DNA of 64,000 nt from contig NZ_FNSU01000001.1 of the NCBI RefSeq assembly GCF_900105325.1, positions 682,001 through 746,000 of the forward strand. Direction: 5' to 3'. The position numbers and the translations under genes were made by a program. This stretch comes from Pseudomonas marginalis (GTDB lineage Bacteria; Pseudomonadota; Gammaproteobacteria; Pseudomonadales; Pseudomonadaceae). The notes below the pieces were generated by a model that did no database searches, had not been told where the DNA came from, and worked only from the letters and a program-made list of their open reading frames with translations. Below, in pieces: positions 41,271 to 50,213 of the stretch (its first letter is position 1; every line of letters begins with the position of its first letter).

Positions 41271-41732
41271 TTAAGCTCTGACGCGCAGCGTCAGGCCCTT
41301 GAGGAAGTTACGCAGCAACTGGTCGCCACAGGTGCGGTAGTTGGTGTGGCCGAACTTGCGGAACAGCGCGCTCAGCTCAGGCTTGGACACCGGGAATTCG
41401 GCAGCCTTGAGGATGGCGTGCATGTCGTCCTCCTTCAGTTCGAAGGCCACACGCAGTTTCTTGAGGATGATGTTGTTGGTCACCGGGGTTTCGATCGGCT
41501 GCGGCGGACGGCTTTCGTCCTTGCCGCGCTTGAAGATCACCAGGCCATCGAGGAAGTGGGCCATGACCTCATCCGGACAGAACACAAAGCCTTCTTCCTC
41601 GTCTTTCTTGAGGTAGGTCAGCAGGTCTTCCTTGGTCACGTCCATGCCGCCGAGCTTGATAAGCTCGACCATCTTGTTGTCGCTGATGTCGAGCATGTAG
41701 CGCACGCTGCGCAGTACGTCGTTGTGAATCAT
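41271..41732 (-). CDS. DUF1456 family protein (YehS-like)
   Basis: 153 residues with the twin DUF1456 repeats: NDVLRSVRYMLDISDNKMVE and NIILKKLRVAFELKEDDM, each followed by a domain ending in LDGL or LKGL. The family is helical and of unknown function. MIHNDVL is the family's usual start. Confidence 0.9.
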   Translation of the reverse strand: MIHNDVLRSVRYMLDISDNKMVELIKLGGMDVTKEDLLTYLKKDEEEGFVFCPDEVMAHFLDGLVIFKRGKDESRPPQPIETPVTNNIILKKLRVAFELKEDDMHAILKAAEFPVSKPELSALFRKFGHTNYRTCGDQLLRNFLKGLTLRVRA

Positions 41733-41801
41733 GGTGGGCAATCCTGGTTTTCAACGGTGGGCGCCGCCGGGTGGGGCGGTGCCTGGAAAGGGGGAGGCTG
41801 T

Positions 41802-42512
41802 TTAGAACTTTTCTTTGCCGGACAGATAACGCCATTGGCCAACCGGCACTTTGCCGATGGACACGCCGCCGATGCGAATGCGGCGGATAGCGACGACTTT
41901 CAGGCCAACGGCTTCGCAGAACAGGGCGATCACGCCTGGTTGCGGGTTTTTCATCGCAAATCGCAGGCGATTTTCGTTCTGCCAGCTGGCTTTTACGGCT
42001 GGCAGCTCTTTGCCTTTGTAGGTCAGGCCGTGGTTCAGGCGGTTGAGGCCGTGGGCAACCATGTCGCCTTCAACCTCCACCACGTATTCCTGCTCGATCT
42101 TGGCGGCATCGGCGGTCAACTTGCGCAGGATCTTCCAGTCCTGGGTAAACACCAGCAGGCCGCTGGCCTTGGCCTGCAGGTCGGCGCTGGCGGTCAGGCG
42201 CAGGAAGTGGCCCTTGAGCGGACGCTTGCTGAAGCGGTGTTCCTCCGAGAGGGTTTCGGCGCTGATCGAGGCCATTGCCGTCTCGGCATCGACACCAACC
42301 GGGGCGTGGAACAGGATGGTCACCGGCTCTGGCGCAGTGGCCTTGGCCTCCGGGTCCAGTTCGACCTTCTGGGTGGTGATCTTGAATTGCGGCTCGTCGA
42401 TCACTTCACCGTCCACCGAGACCCAGCCGCCTTCGATAAACAGCTCAGCCTCCCGACGGGAGCAACCGACCAGTTCGATAAGGCGTTTGGAGAGGCGTAT
42501 GGGGTCAGTCAT
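41802..42512 (-). CDS. rRNA pseudouridine synthase-like protein without usual catalytic Asp
   Basis: 236 residues. An N-terminal S4 RNA-binding domain (MTDPIRLSKRLIELVGCSRREAE) precedes an RsuA/RluB-type catalytic domain. In the family the catalytic Asp lies in G-R-L-D, just before an S/T-x-G-L-L block. Here the block SGLLVFTQD is preceded by DLQAKA, so the catalytic position holds Gln. It may have lost uridine isomerase activity or use another residue. It lies next to the ISL3 element, on its left. Confidence 0.82.
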   Translation of the reverse strand: MTDPIRLSKRLIELVGCSRREAELFIEGGWVSVDGEVIDEPQFKITTQKVELDPEAKATAPEPVTILFHAPVGVDAETAMASISAETLSEEHRFSKRPLKGHFLRLTASADLQAKASGLLVFTQDWKILRKLTADAAKIEQEYVVEVEGDMVAHGLNRLNHGLTYKGKELPAVKASWQNENRLRFAMKNPQPGVIALFCEAVGLKVVAIRRIRIGGVSIGKVPVGQWRYLSGKEKF

Positions 42513-42585
42513 GACAAGGGCCGTAACAAAAGGGGGCGGCTATTGTACCTGTGTGGGCACGGTTAATCCCGGCCCCATTTCATTT

Positions 42586-43893
42586 GGTTCATCACGGAAT
42601 CCCGGGAAACACAGAAACAAGAACGCCGATTTGATTGATGATGTTCGTGCGAGCAAACACATCTAAAAAACCGGCGTTCTTATGCGTGATATTAATACTT
42701 TCCTTCCTTTTTGGGAGGGCTTTTCTGTCGTCACGATCAAGCCCGATGGTGACGCTCTAAAGATCGATCTGATTCCCCACGCCACCCGATTCCCTTCCTG
42801 CGGCGGCTGCCAAAAACCTTGTTCAACCACTCATGAGTATTGTGAGCGAACCGTTCGTGATCTGCCCATTCTCGGTCGCGCGGTGCGCCTCAGCATTTTG
42901 CTCAGGCGTGTTGGCTGCCGCGACTGTGGAAAACGCATGGAGGCCGTCAGTTGGCTGGATCGCTATGCCCGCATGACGCGCCGCTTGGCCGAGGCGGTCA
43001 TTCAGGCCTGCGAGCGCCTTCCCACCCTGCACGTGGCCCAGATGTTTGGACTGCATTGGGACACTGTTCGGTTGCTGGAGCGTCGAGCCTTGCAGGCGGT
43101 GTTGAGTGAGTTGCCGAAGGCGCAACCACGACGCCTGATCATGGACGAGTTCGCGTTATTCAAAGGTCATCGTTACGCCAGCGTTGTGCTGGATGCCGAT
43201 ACACGACGAGTGCTGTGGATCGGTGAAGGCCGTAGCCGAGCGGCAGTCAGGCCGTTCTTCGAGGAACTGGGGCCGGAGGGCTGCGCTCGAATCGAAGCGG
43301 TGGCGATGGACATGAATACTGCTTTTGATCTGGAGGTTCGCCAGCATTGCCCGAAAGCGCGAGTGGTCTACGACCTTTTCCATGTGGTGGCCAAATATGG
43401 CCGAGAGGTGATTGATCGGGTCCGCGTCGACGAAGCTAATCGGCTGCGTCATAACAAGCCGGCTCGCAAGGTCATCAAGCAGGCACGATGGCTGTTGCTG
43501 CGTAACCCACAGAACCTGAAAACGCCGGAACAACAGGTCCATTTGCAGGATTTATTGGAGGCCAACCAATCGCTGATGACAGTTTATTTGATGAAGGCTG
43601 AACTCAAAACGCTCTGGACACCGAGCACTGCCTGGACCTGGAGATCGGCCTGGAAGCAATGGCTGCGCCATGCATATGAAAGCGAAATACCGGCTCTGAT
43701 CCAGTTTGCCAAACGGCTAAAGGGTTATTGGCGGGGCATCGTCAGTCGGGTTCGCTGGCCGATGCACACCGGTCAGTTGGAAGGAATAAACAATCGAATA
43801 AAGGTCATCAAACGGATGGCGTACGGTTACCGGGATAGCGAATTCTTCTTCATGAAGATCAAGAGCGTCTTTCCCGGTAATCCGTGATGAACC
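42586..43893. mobile_element. ISL3-family insertion sequence with 8-bp target duplication
   Basis: 1308 bp. Terminal inverted repeats GGTTCATCACGG... (left) and its near-identical complement at the right end, about 24 bases with two mismatches. The 8-bp TTTCATTT flanks both ends exactly (42578-42585 and 43894-43901). ISL3 elements characteristically make 8-bp duplications. It carries the transposase at 42682 and interrupts the gap between the pseudouridine-synthase-like gene and the GNAT gene. Confidence 0.95.
42682..43887 (+). CDS. ISL3-family transposase
   Basis: 401 residues. An N-terminal zinc-binding block with Cys pairs (CGGCQKPC, CRDCGK) and a helix-turn-helix are followed by the DDE-type core with MDEFALFKGHRYASVV (Asp) and EAVAMDMNTAF (second Asp), and a C-terminal EGINNRIKVIKRMAYGYRD (Glu). 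All elements are intact, so it may be active. Confidence 0.95.
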   Translation: MRDINTFLPFWEGFSVVTIKPDGDALKIDLIPHATRFPSCGGCQKPCSTTHEYCERTVRDLPILGRAVRLSILLRRVGCRDCGKRMEAVSWLDRYARMTRRLAEAVIQACERLPTLHVAQMFGLHWDTVRLLERRALQAVLSELPKAQPRRLIMDEFALFKGHRYASVVLDADTRRVLWIGEGRSRAAVRPFFEELGPEGCARIEAVAMDMNTAFDLEVRQHCPKARVVYDLFHVVAKYGREVIDRVRVDEANRLRHNKPARKVIKQARWLLLRNPQNLKTPEQQVHLQDLLEANQSLMTVYLMKAELKTLWTPSTAWTWRSAWKQWLRHAYESEIPALIQFAKRLKGYWRGIVSRVRWPMHTGQLEGINNRIKVIKRMAYGYRDSEFFFMKIKSVFPGNP

Positions 43894-43899
43894 TTTCAT

Positions 43900-44373
43900 T
43901 TAGCCCTGACGGGCGTTTTGTTGTTGCTGGCGCAGGCGCAGGTGCAGCAACGGATAGGGCTGGCCCAGGCCGTCATGCTCGGTGCGTCCGACCACTTCGA
44001 AACCCTGCTTGAAATAGAACCCCAAGGCTTGGGGATTCTGCTCGTTAACGTCGAGTTCGTCGGCGTTCATGCGCTCGATTGCATAACGCAGCAACTGCCG
44101 GCCGAGGCCTTGCCTGCGGTATTGCGGGTCGATAAACAGCATCTCCACCTTACCGCACGCCACCCCGGCAAACCCGGTAATACGCTGGCGTGCGTCTTTG
44201 GTGCAGATCAGCATCACCGAATCCAGGTAGCGGGTCAGCAGCAGGTTTTTCAGCAATATGATGTAACTGTCCGGCAAAAAATCATGGGTGGCCCGCACCG
44301 AGGCCTCCCAGATGCGCGCCAACTCCGCGTAGTCGCTGGCTTTAGGTGTGTGGATAACCGAATGCTGACGCAT
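43900..44373 (-). CDS. GNAT-family N-acetyltransferase
   Basis: 157 residues. Acetyl-CoA binding motif A: EMLFIDPQYRRQGLGRQLL with RRQGLG; motif B near LGFYFKQGFEVVGRT. It resembles YjaB-type acetyltransferases. The TAA stop (43900-43902) overlaps the target duplication of the IS, which sits immediately after it, so the gene is complete. Confidence 0.88.
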   Translation of the reverse strand: MRQHSVIHTPKASDYAELARIWEASVRATHDFLPDSYIILLKNLLLTRYLDSVMLICTKDARQRITGFAGVACGKVEMLFIDPQYRRQGLGRQLLRYAIERMNADELDVNEQNPQALGFYFKQGFEVVGRTEHDGLGQPYPLLHLRLRQQQQNARQG

Positions 44374-44422
44374 GCCCGCTGCCCCTTGCGATGATTGGCG
44401 CTGATGGGCAAAAGATAGACCT

Positions 44423-44459
44423 AAAAAAGCCCCGCATCTTGTCCAGAAGCAGGGCTTTT
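44423..44459 (-). terminator. Terminator of rimO
   Basis: AAAAGCCC / GGGCTTTT arms with a longer loop and A/T tracts, just after the rimO stop (44473) on the minus strand. Confidence 0.78.
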
Positions 44460-44472
44460 CAAGTTTTTTCGA

Positions 44473-45813
44473 TCAGTCGCGCTTTTCAGCCCACAGATCG
44501 TACTCATCAGCGTCGGTCACGGTGCACCAGACCTTGTCACCCGGCTTCAAGCCGCTGGCATCGTCGATAAACACGTTACCGTCGATTTCCGGTGCATCGA
44601 AGAAGCAACGACCGACTGCGCCTTGCTCGTCGACTTCGTCGATCAGCACTTCGATTTCCTTGCCGATACGCAGTTGCAGGCGCGCCGAGCTGATTGCCTG
44701 TTGGTGCGCCATGAAGCGCTCCCAACGGTCCTGCTTGACGTCATCCGGGACCACGGCCAGGTCCAGCAGGTTGGCCGGGGCACCTTCCACGGGCGAGTAC
44801 TGGAAGCAACCCACACGGTCCAGTTGCGCTTCGGTCAGCCAGTCCAGCAGGTACTGGAAGTCTTCTTCGGTTTCGCCGGGGAAGCCGACGATGAAGGTCG
44901 AACGGATGATCAGCTCGGGGCAGATCTCGCGCCAGTTCTTGATGCGCGCCAGGGTCTTGTCTTCGAAGGCCGGGCGTTTCATGGCCTTGAGCACTTTCGG
45001 GCTGGCGTGCTGGAACGGGATGTCCAGGTACGGCAGGATCTTGCCGGCGGCCATCAACGGGATCAGCTCGTCCACGTGCGGGTACGGGTAGACGTAGTGC
45101 AGGCGCACCCACACGCCCAGGCTGCTGAGGGCTTCGCAGAGCTCGGTCATGCGGGTTTTCACCGGCGCGCCGTTCCAGAAGCCGGTGCGGTATTTCACGT
45201 CGACGCCGTAGGCGCTGGTGTCCTGGGAGATCACCAGCAGCTCCTTGACGCCGGACTTGACCAGGCGCTGGGCCTCGTCGAGTACGTCACCCACCGGACG
45301 GCTGACCAGCTTGCCGCGCATCGACGGGATGATGCAGAAGCTGCAGCTGTGGTTGCAGCCTTCGGAAATCTTCAGGTACGCATAGTGACGCGGGGTCAGC
45401 TTGATGCCTTGAGGCGGTACCAGGTCGATCAGCGGGTTGTGATCCTGGCGCGGCGGCACCACGTCGTGCACGGCATTGACCACCTGCTCGTACTGCTGCG
45501 GGCCGGTCACGGCCAGTACGCTGGGGTGCACGTTGCGGATATTGCCTTCTTCCACACCCATGCAGCCGGTCACGATGACCTTGCCGTTTTCCTTGATGGC
45601 TTCGCCGATCACTTCCAGGGACTCTGCCTTGGCCGAGTCGATAAAGCCGCAGGTGTTGACCACCACCACATCGGCGTCCTGGTAAGTGGACACCACGTCA
45701 TAGCCTTCCATGCGCAGTTGCGTGAGGATGCGTTCGGAATCGACGAGCGCCTTCGGGCAACCCAGGGAAACAAAGCCAACCTTGGGGTTGGCTTTTGCGA
45801 TGGTGGTGGACAT
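44473..45813 (-). CDS. rimO: Ribosomal protein S12 methylthiotransferase RimO
   Basis: 446 residues: N-terminal UPF0004 domain (GFVSLGCPKALVDSER with Cys, NTCGF with Cys, GCMG with Cys), the radical SAM motif CNHSCSFC, and a C-terminal TRAM domain. It adds a methylthio group to Asp in S12. MSTTIAKANPKVGF is the usual start (45813). Confidence 0.97.
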   Translation of the reverse strand: MSTTIAKANPKVGFVSLGCPKALVDSERILTQLRMEGYDVVSTYQDADVVVVNTCGFIDSAKAESLEVIGEAIKENGKVIVTGCMGVEEGNIRNVHPSVLAVTGPQQYEQVVNAVHDVVPPRQDHNPLIDLVPPQGIKLTPRHYAYLKISEGCNHSCSFCIIPSMRGKLVSRPVGDVLDEAQRLVKSGVKELLVISQDTSAYGVDVKYRTGFWNGAPVKTRMTELCEALSSLGVWVRLHYVYPYPHVDELIPLMAAGKILPYLDIPFQHASPKVLKAMKRPAFEDKTLARIKNWREICPELIIRSTFIVGFPGETEEDFQYLLDWLTEAQLDRVGCFQYSPVEGAPANLLDLAVVPDDVKQDRWERFMAHQQAISSARLQLRIGKEIEVLIDEVDEQGAVGRCFFDAPEIDGNVFIDDASGLKPGDKVWCTVTDADEYDLWAEKRD

Positions 45814-45982
45814 GTCTAACCTCGGTATTGAATGACGCCGCCAGTCGGGCACGACAGGGCTGCGGACGGGCGCTTGCCGCGCCTCTGATCAAAAAGTGCG
45901 CAATTCTAGCGACGGGCAACGCACTTGACCAGCTTTATGCAGGGAAATGCGACGAGTGCTGCGTCATTCGATTCGCCAATCA

Positions 45983-46296
45983 CTACGCGAACAATTCCGC
46001 GTGACTCCCCAAGTCCACAAAGGTGGTCAGGTCAGCCCGCGATTGTTCATAAATCATCAGAAAATCACCGCCGATGTGGCACTCTCTGAAACCGTCCCAA
46101 TTCCCGGTAAGCGCATGGTCTCGATACTCGGCGGGTAGTTGTTCGCCTAAAAAAAGCATCACCATCACCACCCGGACCTCATTCATATCCCGACGCCCGG
46201 CACGTTTGTAGCGTTCCCAGACTTTTTAAACTCAGGCGTCTGCGCGCATTGGTTTGGCAGGTCAGCGCGCTTTTGTTTCTTCTCCTGTTTCGCCAT
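45983..46296 (-). pseudogene. YafQ/RelE-type toxin gene with a frameshift
   Basis: Reading from ATG 46296 gives MAKQEKKQKRADLPNQCAQ, TPEFKK and then stops soon after; from the -1 frame on, WERYKRAGRRDMNEV, LPAEYRDHALTGNW and DLGSHAELF are the C-terminal YafQ motifs. One A is missing from the run of five A (T in + strand, 46223-46227); with six A, EFKKVWERY would be continuous. The gene would otherwise be about 105 residues. It starts inside the antitoxin 3' end. Either a pseudogene, a polymerase slippage site or an assembly error. Confidence 0.75.
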
Positions 46297-46552
46297 CAGT
46301 GTCCCTTAGCATGTCGTCGATCGAGTCAAACTGGCGACGTATCGCATGCGCTTGTGCCATGGCACGAGCGGTCTTCTGCGAAGGAACCCGCACCTCAAAC
46401 GGTATTCCCTGTGTTGTCACGACCTGGCGGAGGAAAAGACGCATGGCGTCACTGAGGCTAAGCCCACAGGCATTGAGCACAGCAGTGGCACGCTCCTTCA
46501 AATCCTCATCGATGCGGCATCGCACGTCAGTAGTCTTCAGTAATGCAGGCAT
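46262..46552 (-). CDS. RelB/DinJ-type antitoxin
   Basis: 96 residues. An N-terminal ribbon-helix-helix (DVRCRIDEDLKERATAVLNACGL) of RelB/DinJ antitoxins, then a helical region ending in charged residues. The start ATG 46552 is preceded by GGGAG. It overlaps the toxin start by 35 bases. Operator palindromes lie upstream. Confidence 0.85.
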   Translation of the reverse strand: MPALLKTTDVRCRIDEDLKERATAVLNACGLSLSDAMRLFLRQVVTTQGIPFEVRVPSQKTARAMAQAHAIRRQFDSIDDMLRDTDGETGEETKAR

Positions 46553-46572
46553 ATCATGACTCCCTCTCAAAG

Positions 46573-46594
46573 TTGTAGCTACGTTGTAGCTACA
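46573..46594 (-). promoter_or_regulatory. Operator repeats of the toxin-antitoxin gene pair
   Basis: Two tandem 11-base copies TTGTAGCTACG and TTGTAGCTACA, each with a GTAGCTAC palindrome, 21 bases upstream of the antitoxin start. Consistent with autoregulatory RelB-type binding. Confidence 0.7.
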
Positions 46595-46919
46595 GCCAGA
46601 GTATGAGACAGCCCATAAAATTTGATCAAACGCTTTTTGTTCCCAGCACGCCGCTATGCAACCCATGCGTCGGAAATCGCGAAGTCCGTAAAAAGCGAAA
46701 AACCTAGCGTTGGAACTAAATGACGTCAATGCAGGCAAAAAGACTCCAGCTTTATGCAGGGAAATACGACGACTGCTGCGCTATGCTTCGCGCCGTTGCG
46801 CACGGGGAAAACCCTTGGGTCAATAAAACGTCTGTTACGAGAAGTAAAACAGCGCATGCTAGGGTCAGCTTAGACGCGCTGTTTATAAGAGACCTCAGGT
46901 CAAAGGGCAGGAGTGGTTG

Positions 46920-48821
46920 ATGGGTCAGGCAAGTAGTCAGGCAGCAGGTGCCGAGCATTCCAACGCAAAGCCGATCGGCATGCTGGTGGCAGCGGTCGGG
47001 GTGGTTTACGGCGATATCGGGACCAGCCCGCTCTATACCCTCAAAGAGGTGTTCAACGGCGGTTATGGGGTGCAGGTCAACCATGACGGTGTGCTGGGGA
47101 TCCTGGCGCTGATCTTCTGGTCGTTGATCTGGGTGGTGTCGATCAAGTACATGCTGTTCGTGCTGCGCGCCGATAACCAGGGCGAAGGCGGCATCATGGC
47201 CCTGACCGCGTTGGCGCGAAGGGCGGCGGGGGAGCGCAAGAAGTTGCGCAGTTTCCTCGTGGTGTGCGGCCTGTGCGGTGCGGCGTTGTTCTATGGCGAC
47301 AGCATGATTACCCCGGCGATTTCGGTGCTGTCGGCCATTGAAGGCCTGGAGCTGGCGTTCGACGGCCTGGAAAAATGGGTGGTGCCGATCGCCCTGGTGG
47401 TGCTGGTGGCGCTGTTCCTGATCCAGAAGCACGGTACCGACCGCATCGGCAAGCTGTTCGGGCCGGTGATGGTGACCTGGTTCCTGGTGCTGGGTGGCCT
47501 CGGTGTGTATGGCATTACCCTGCACCCTGAAGTGCTCAATGCCCTGAACCCGATGTGGGGCGTGCGTTTCTTCGAGGCCCACCCTGGCATTGGCGTGGCG
47601 ATCCTCGGTGCGGTAGTGCTGGCGTTGACCGGTGCCGAGGCGCTGTATGCCGACATGGGCCACTTCGGCCGCAAACCCATCGCCCGCGCCTGGTTCATCC
47701 TGGTCTTGCCGGCGTTGGTGCTCAATTATTTCGGCCAGGGCGCCATGCTGCTGGGCGACCCGGAAGCCGCACGCAACCCGTTCTACCTGCTGGCGCCAAG
47801 TTGGGCGCTGATCCCGCTGGTGGTGTTGTCCACCCTGGCCACGGTGATTGCGTCCCAGGCGGTGATTTCCGGTGCGTTTTCGTTGACGCGCCAGGCGATC
47901 CAGTTGGGTTATATCCCGCGTATGCATATCCAGCACACCTCAAGCGCCGAACAGGGCCAGATCTATATCGGTGCGGTGAACTGGTCGCTGATGGTCGGCG
48001 TGATCCTGCTGGTGCTGGGTTTCGAGTCCTCCAACGCACTGGCGTCGGCCTACGGCGTGGCGGTGACGGGGACCATGCTGATGACCACCATCCTGGTGTC
48101 GGCAGTCATGCTGTTGCTGTGGAAATGGCCACCGATTCTGGCCGTACCGGTCCTGGTCTGCTGCCTGTTGGTGGACGGGCTGTACTTCGCGGCCAACGTG
48201 CCGAAGATCATCCAGGGTGGCGCCTTCCCGGTATTGGCGGGGATTGTGCTGTTCGTGCTGATGACCACCTGGAAGCGCGGCAAGCAATTGCTGGTGGACC
48301 GCCTCGACGAAGGTGGCCTGCCGTTGCCGATCTTCATCAGCAGCATCCGCGTGCAGCCGCCGCATCGCGTGCAGGGCACGGCGGTGTTCCTTACCGCGCG
48401 CCCGGACGCCGTGCCCCATGCGCTGTTGCACAACCTGTTGCATAACCAGGTGCTGCATGAACAGGTGGTGTTGCTGACAGTGGTCTACGAAGACATCCCG
48501 CGTGTCCCGGCCTCACGGCGCTTCGAGGTGGATTCCTACGGCGAAGGGTTCTTTCGCGTGATCCTGCACTTCGGCTTTACCGATGAGCCGGATGTCCCCG
48601 AAGCCTTGAAGCTGTGCCATTTGGACGGCCTGGATTTCAGTCCGATGCGCACCACGTACTTCCTCAGCCGTGAAACCGTCATCGCCTCCCGCATCAAGGG
48701 CATGGCCCGTTGGCGCGAAGCGTTGTTTGCATTCATGCTCAAGAACGCCAACGGCAACCTGCGGTTCTTCAAGCTCCCGGTCAACCGAGTGATCGAATTG
48801 GGCACCCAGGTCGAAATGTAA
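46920..48821 (+). CDS. kup: Potassium uptake protein Kup
   Basis: 633 residues. Kup signature GVVYGDIGTSPLYTLKEVF at the N-terminus and about 12 membrane segments, followed by a C-terminal cytoplasmic domain of about 150 residues. It is a K+/H+ symporter. The ATG at 46920 has GGAG about 7 bases ahead. Confidence 0.95.
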   Translation: MGQASSQAAGAEHSNAKPIGMLVAAVGVVYGDIGTSPLYTLKEVFNGGYGVQVNHDGVLGILALIFWSLIWVVSIKYMLFVLRADNQGEGGIMALTALARRAAGERKKLRSFLVVCGLCGAALFYGDSMITPAISVLSAIEGLELAFDGLEKWVVPIALVVLVALFLIQKHGTDRIGKLFGPVMVTWFLVLGGLGVYGITLHPEVLNALNPMWGVRFFEAHPGIGVAILGAVVLALTGAEALYADMGHFGRKPIARAWFILVLPALVLNYFGQGAMLLGDPEAARNPFYLLAPSWALIPLVVLSTLATVIASQAVISGAFSLTRQAIQLGYIPRMHIQHTSSAEQGQIYIGAVNWSLMVGVILLVLGFESSNALASAYGVAVTGTMLMTTILVSAVMLLLWKWPPILAVPVLVCCLLVDGLYFAANVPKIIQGGAFPVLAGIVLFVLMTTWKRGKQLLVDRLDEGGLPLPIFISSIRVQPPHRVQGTAVFLTARPDAVPHALLHNLLHNQVLHEQVVLLTVVYEDIPRVPASRRFEVDSYGEGFFRVILHFGFTDEPDVPEALKLCHLDGLDFSPMRTTYFLSRETVIASRIKGMARWREALFAFMLKNANGNLRFFKLPVNRVIELGTQVEM

Positions 48822-48834
48822 GCCTGCGCGGTAC

Positions 48835-48857
48835 GGGAGCCGGCAATCGGCTCCCGC
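48835..48857 (+). terminator. Terminator of kup
   Basis: CGGGAGCCG / CGGCTCCCG stem followed by T-rich sequence, 14 bases after the kup stop. Confidence 0.8.
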
Positions 48858-48913
48858 TTTACGTCTGAACCCTGTGCAATCCACGGTTGTCGACTAGGCT
48901 CTAAGCACTGTTG

Positions 48914-49026
48914 TGTAGGAGCGGGGGGGACGCCTAGTCCTTGCCCGCGAAAAACGTCACGGTAACGCGTTAATCCTGGATAAACGCGGCGCCTATGAGG
49001 CCTTCGCGAGCTAGCTCGTTCCTACA
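48914..49026. repeat. REP-type inverted repeat before the old yellow enzyme gene
   Basis: Arms starting TGTAGGAGCG and ending CGTTCCTACA with imperfect pairing across 113 bases. A relative of the element at 52530. It leaves only about 30 bases to the ATG at 49058, so it lies within or near the transcript leader. Confidence 0.75.
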
Positions 49027-49057
49027 AAAGTACCCAAAAGCCAAGAAGAGGTGCGCC

Positions 49058-50164
49058 ATGAGCCAGCTGCTCGAACCCTATACCCTGCGCCAATTGACCC
49101 TGCTCAACCGCATCGCCGTGTCGCCGATGTGTCAGTACTCAAGTGTCGATGGCCTGGCCAACGACTGGCACCTCGTCCACCTCGGCAGCCGCGCGGTCGG
49201 TGGCGCCGGGCTGATATTCACCGAAGCTACCGCCGTAACCGCCGATGGTCGCATCACGGCCGAAGACCTGGGCCTGTGGAACGACGAACAGATCGAACCC
49301 CTGCGGCGCATCACACGGTTTATCGCCGCCCAGGGCGCGGTGGCGGGCATCCAGCTGGCCCATGCCGGGCGCAAGGCCAGCACCCACCGCCCATGGATCG
49401 GCAAGCACGGCAGCGTCAAGCCGCAAGACGGTGGCTGGGTGCCGGTGGGACCGTCGCCGATTGCCTTTGACCCGCAGCACACCCAACCCAAGCCTTTGGA
49501 TGAGGCGCAGATCCAGCAAGTGATCGCCGACTTTGTCGCCGCCGCCAGGCGCGCCCTGACCGCCGGTTTTGAAGTGGTGGAAATCCATGCCGCCCATGGT
49601 TACCTGCTGCATCAATTCCTCTCGCCCATCAGCAACCAGCGTCAGGACCAGTACGGCGGCTCCTTCGAGAACCGTATCCGCCTGGTGCTGCAAGTGACCC
49701 AGGCGGTGCGCGAAGCCTGGCCCCAGGAGCTGCCGCTGTTCGTGCGGGTGTCGGCCACCGACTGGGTGGAAGACGGCTGGAACCCTGATGAAACCGTGGA
49801 GCTCGCGCGCCGTCTCAAAGACCTGGGCGTGGACCTGATCGACGTGTCTTCCGGCGGCACTGCCGCCAACGCCGAAATCCCCACCGGCCCCGGTTACCAG
49901 ACGCGCTTTGCCGAGCGTGTACGCAAGGAATCGGGCATCGCCACCGGCACCGTCGGCATGATCACCGAGCCGGCCCAGGCCGAACACATCCTGCGTACCT
50001 GCCAGGCCGACATCATCTTCCTGGCGCGTGAACTGCTGCGTGACCCTTACTGGCCGTTGCATGCCGATGATGATCTGGGTGGGCGCAAGGCCATTTGGCC
50101 GGCTCAGTACCAACGAGCGACCCATCGGGACCAACCGATTCATGAGTCTGACTTGAGGGATTGA
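49058..50164 (+). CDS. NADH:flavin oxidoreductase (old yellow enzyme, XenA/YqjM type)
   Basis: 368 residues, FMN-binding TIM barrel. Cys in SPMCQYSS and the signature IQLAHAGRKAS, HAAHGYLLHQFLSPISNQR, are those of the thermophilic-like XenA/YqjM subgroup. It reduces activated C=C bonds or nitro compounds using NAD(P)H. ATG 49058 gives the family start MSQLLEPYTLR. Confidence 0.92.
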   Translation: MSQLLEPYTLRQLTLLNRIAVSPMCQYSSVDGLANDWHLVHLGSRAVGGAGLIFTEATAVTADGRITAEDLGLWNDEQIEPLRRITRFIAAQGAVAGIQLAHAGRKASTHRPWIGKHGSVKPQDGGWVPVGPSPIAFDPQHTQPKPLDEAQIQQVIADFVAAARRALTAGFEVVEIHAAHGYLLHQFLSPISNQRQDQYGGSFENRIRLVLQVTQAVREAWPQELPLFVRVSATDWVEDGWNPDETVELARRLKDLGVDLIDVSSGGTAANAEIPTGPGYQTRFAERVRKESGIATGTVGMITEPAQAEHILRTCQADIIFLARELLRDPYWPLHADDDLGGRKAIWPAQYQRATHRDQPIHESDLRD

Positions 50165-50184
50165 TCCTGCGTCGGCGCCCTCGA

Positions 50185-50213
50185 AACCCACCTTGAACCG
50201 GTGGGTTTTTTTT
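50185..50213 (+). terminator. Terminator after the old yellow enzyme gene
   Basis: AACCCACC / GGTGGGTT arms with a loop and a run of eight T, 21 bases after the stop. Confidence 0.85.

Larger units (their letters stand above)
45929..46780. repeat. 35-bp direct repeats flanking the toxin-antitoxin island
   Basis: The repeats at 45929-45963 and 46746-46780 start CCAGCTTTATGCAGGGAAAT and differ in two of 35 positions. They bracket the relB/yafQ-type pair. A single copy in front of kup is presumably ancestral, so the insert may have come with target duplication or by recombination. Confidence 0.75.

Noticed and set aside
44623..45819. 398-codon frame antisense to rimO
   Set aside because: Composed of His/Asp/Val/Gln repeats as expected from antisense of RimO codons; no start signal or family.
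46752..47936. 394-codon frame antisense to kup
   Set aside because: His/Gln/Arg-rich shadow of kup; its start has no independent support.
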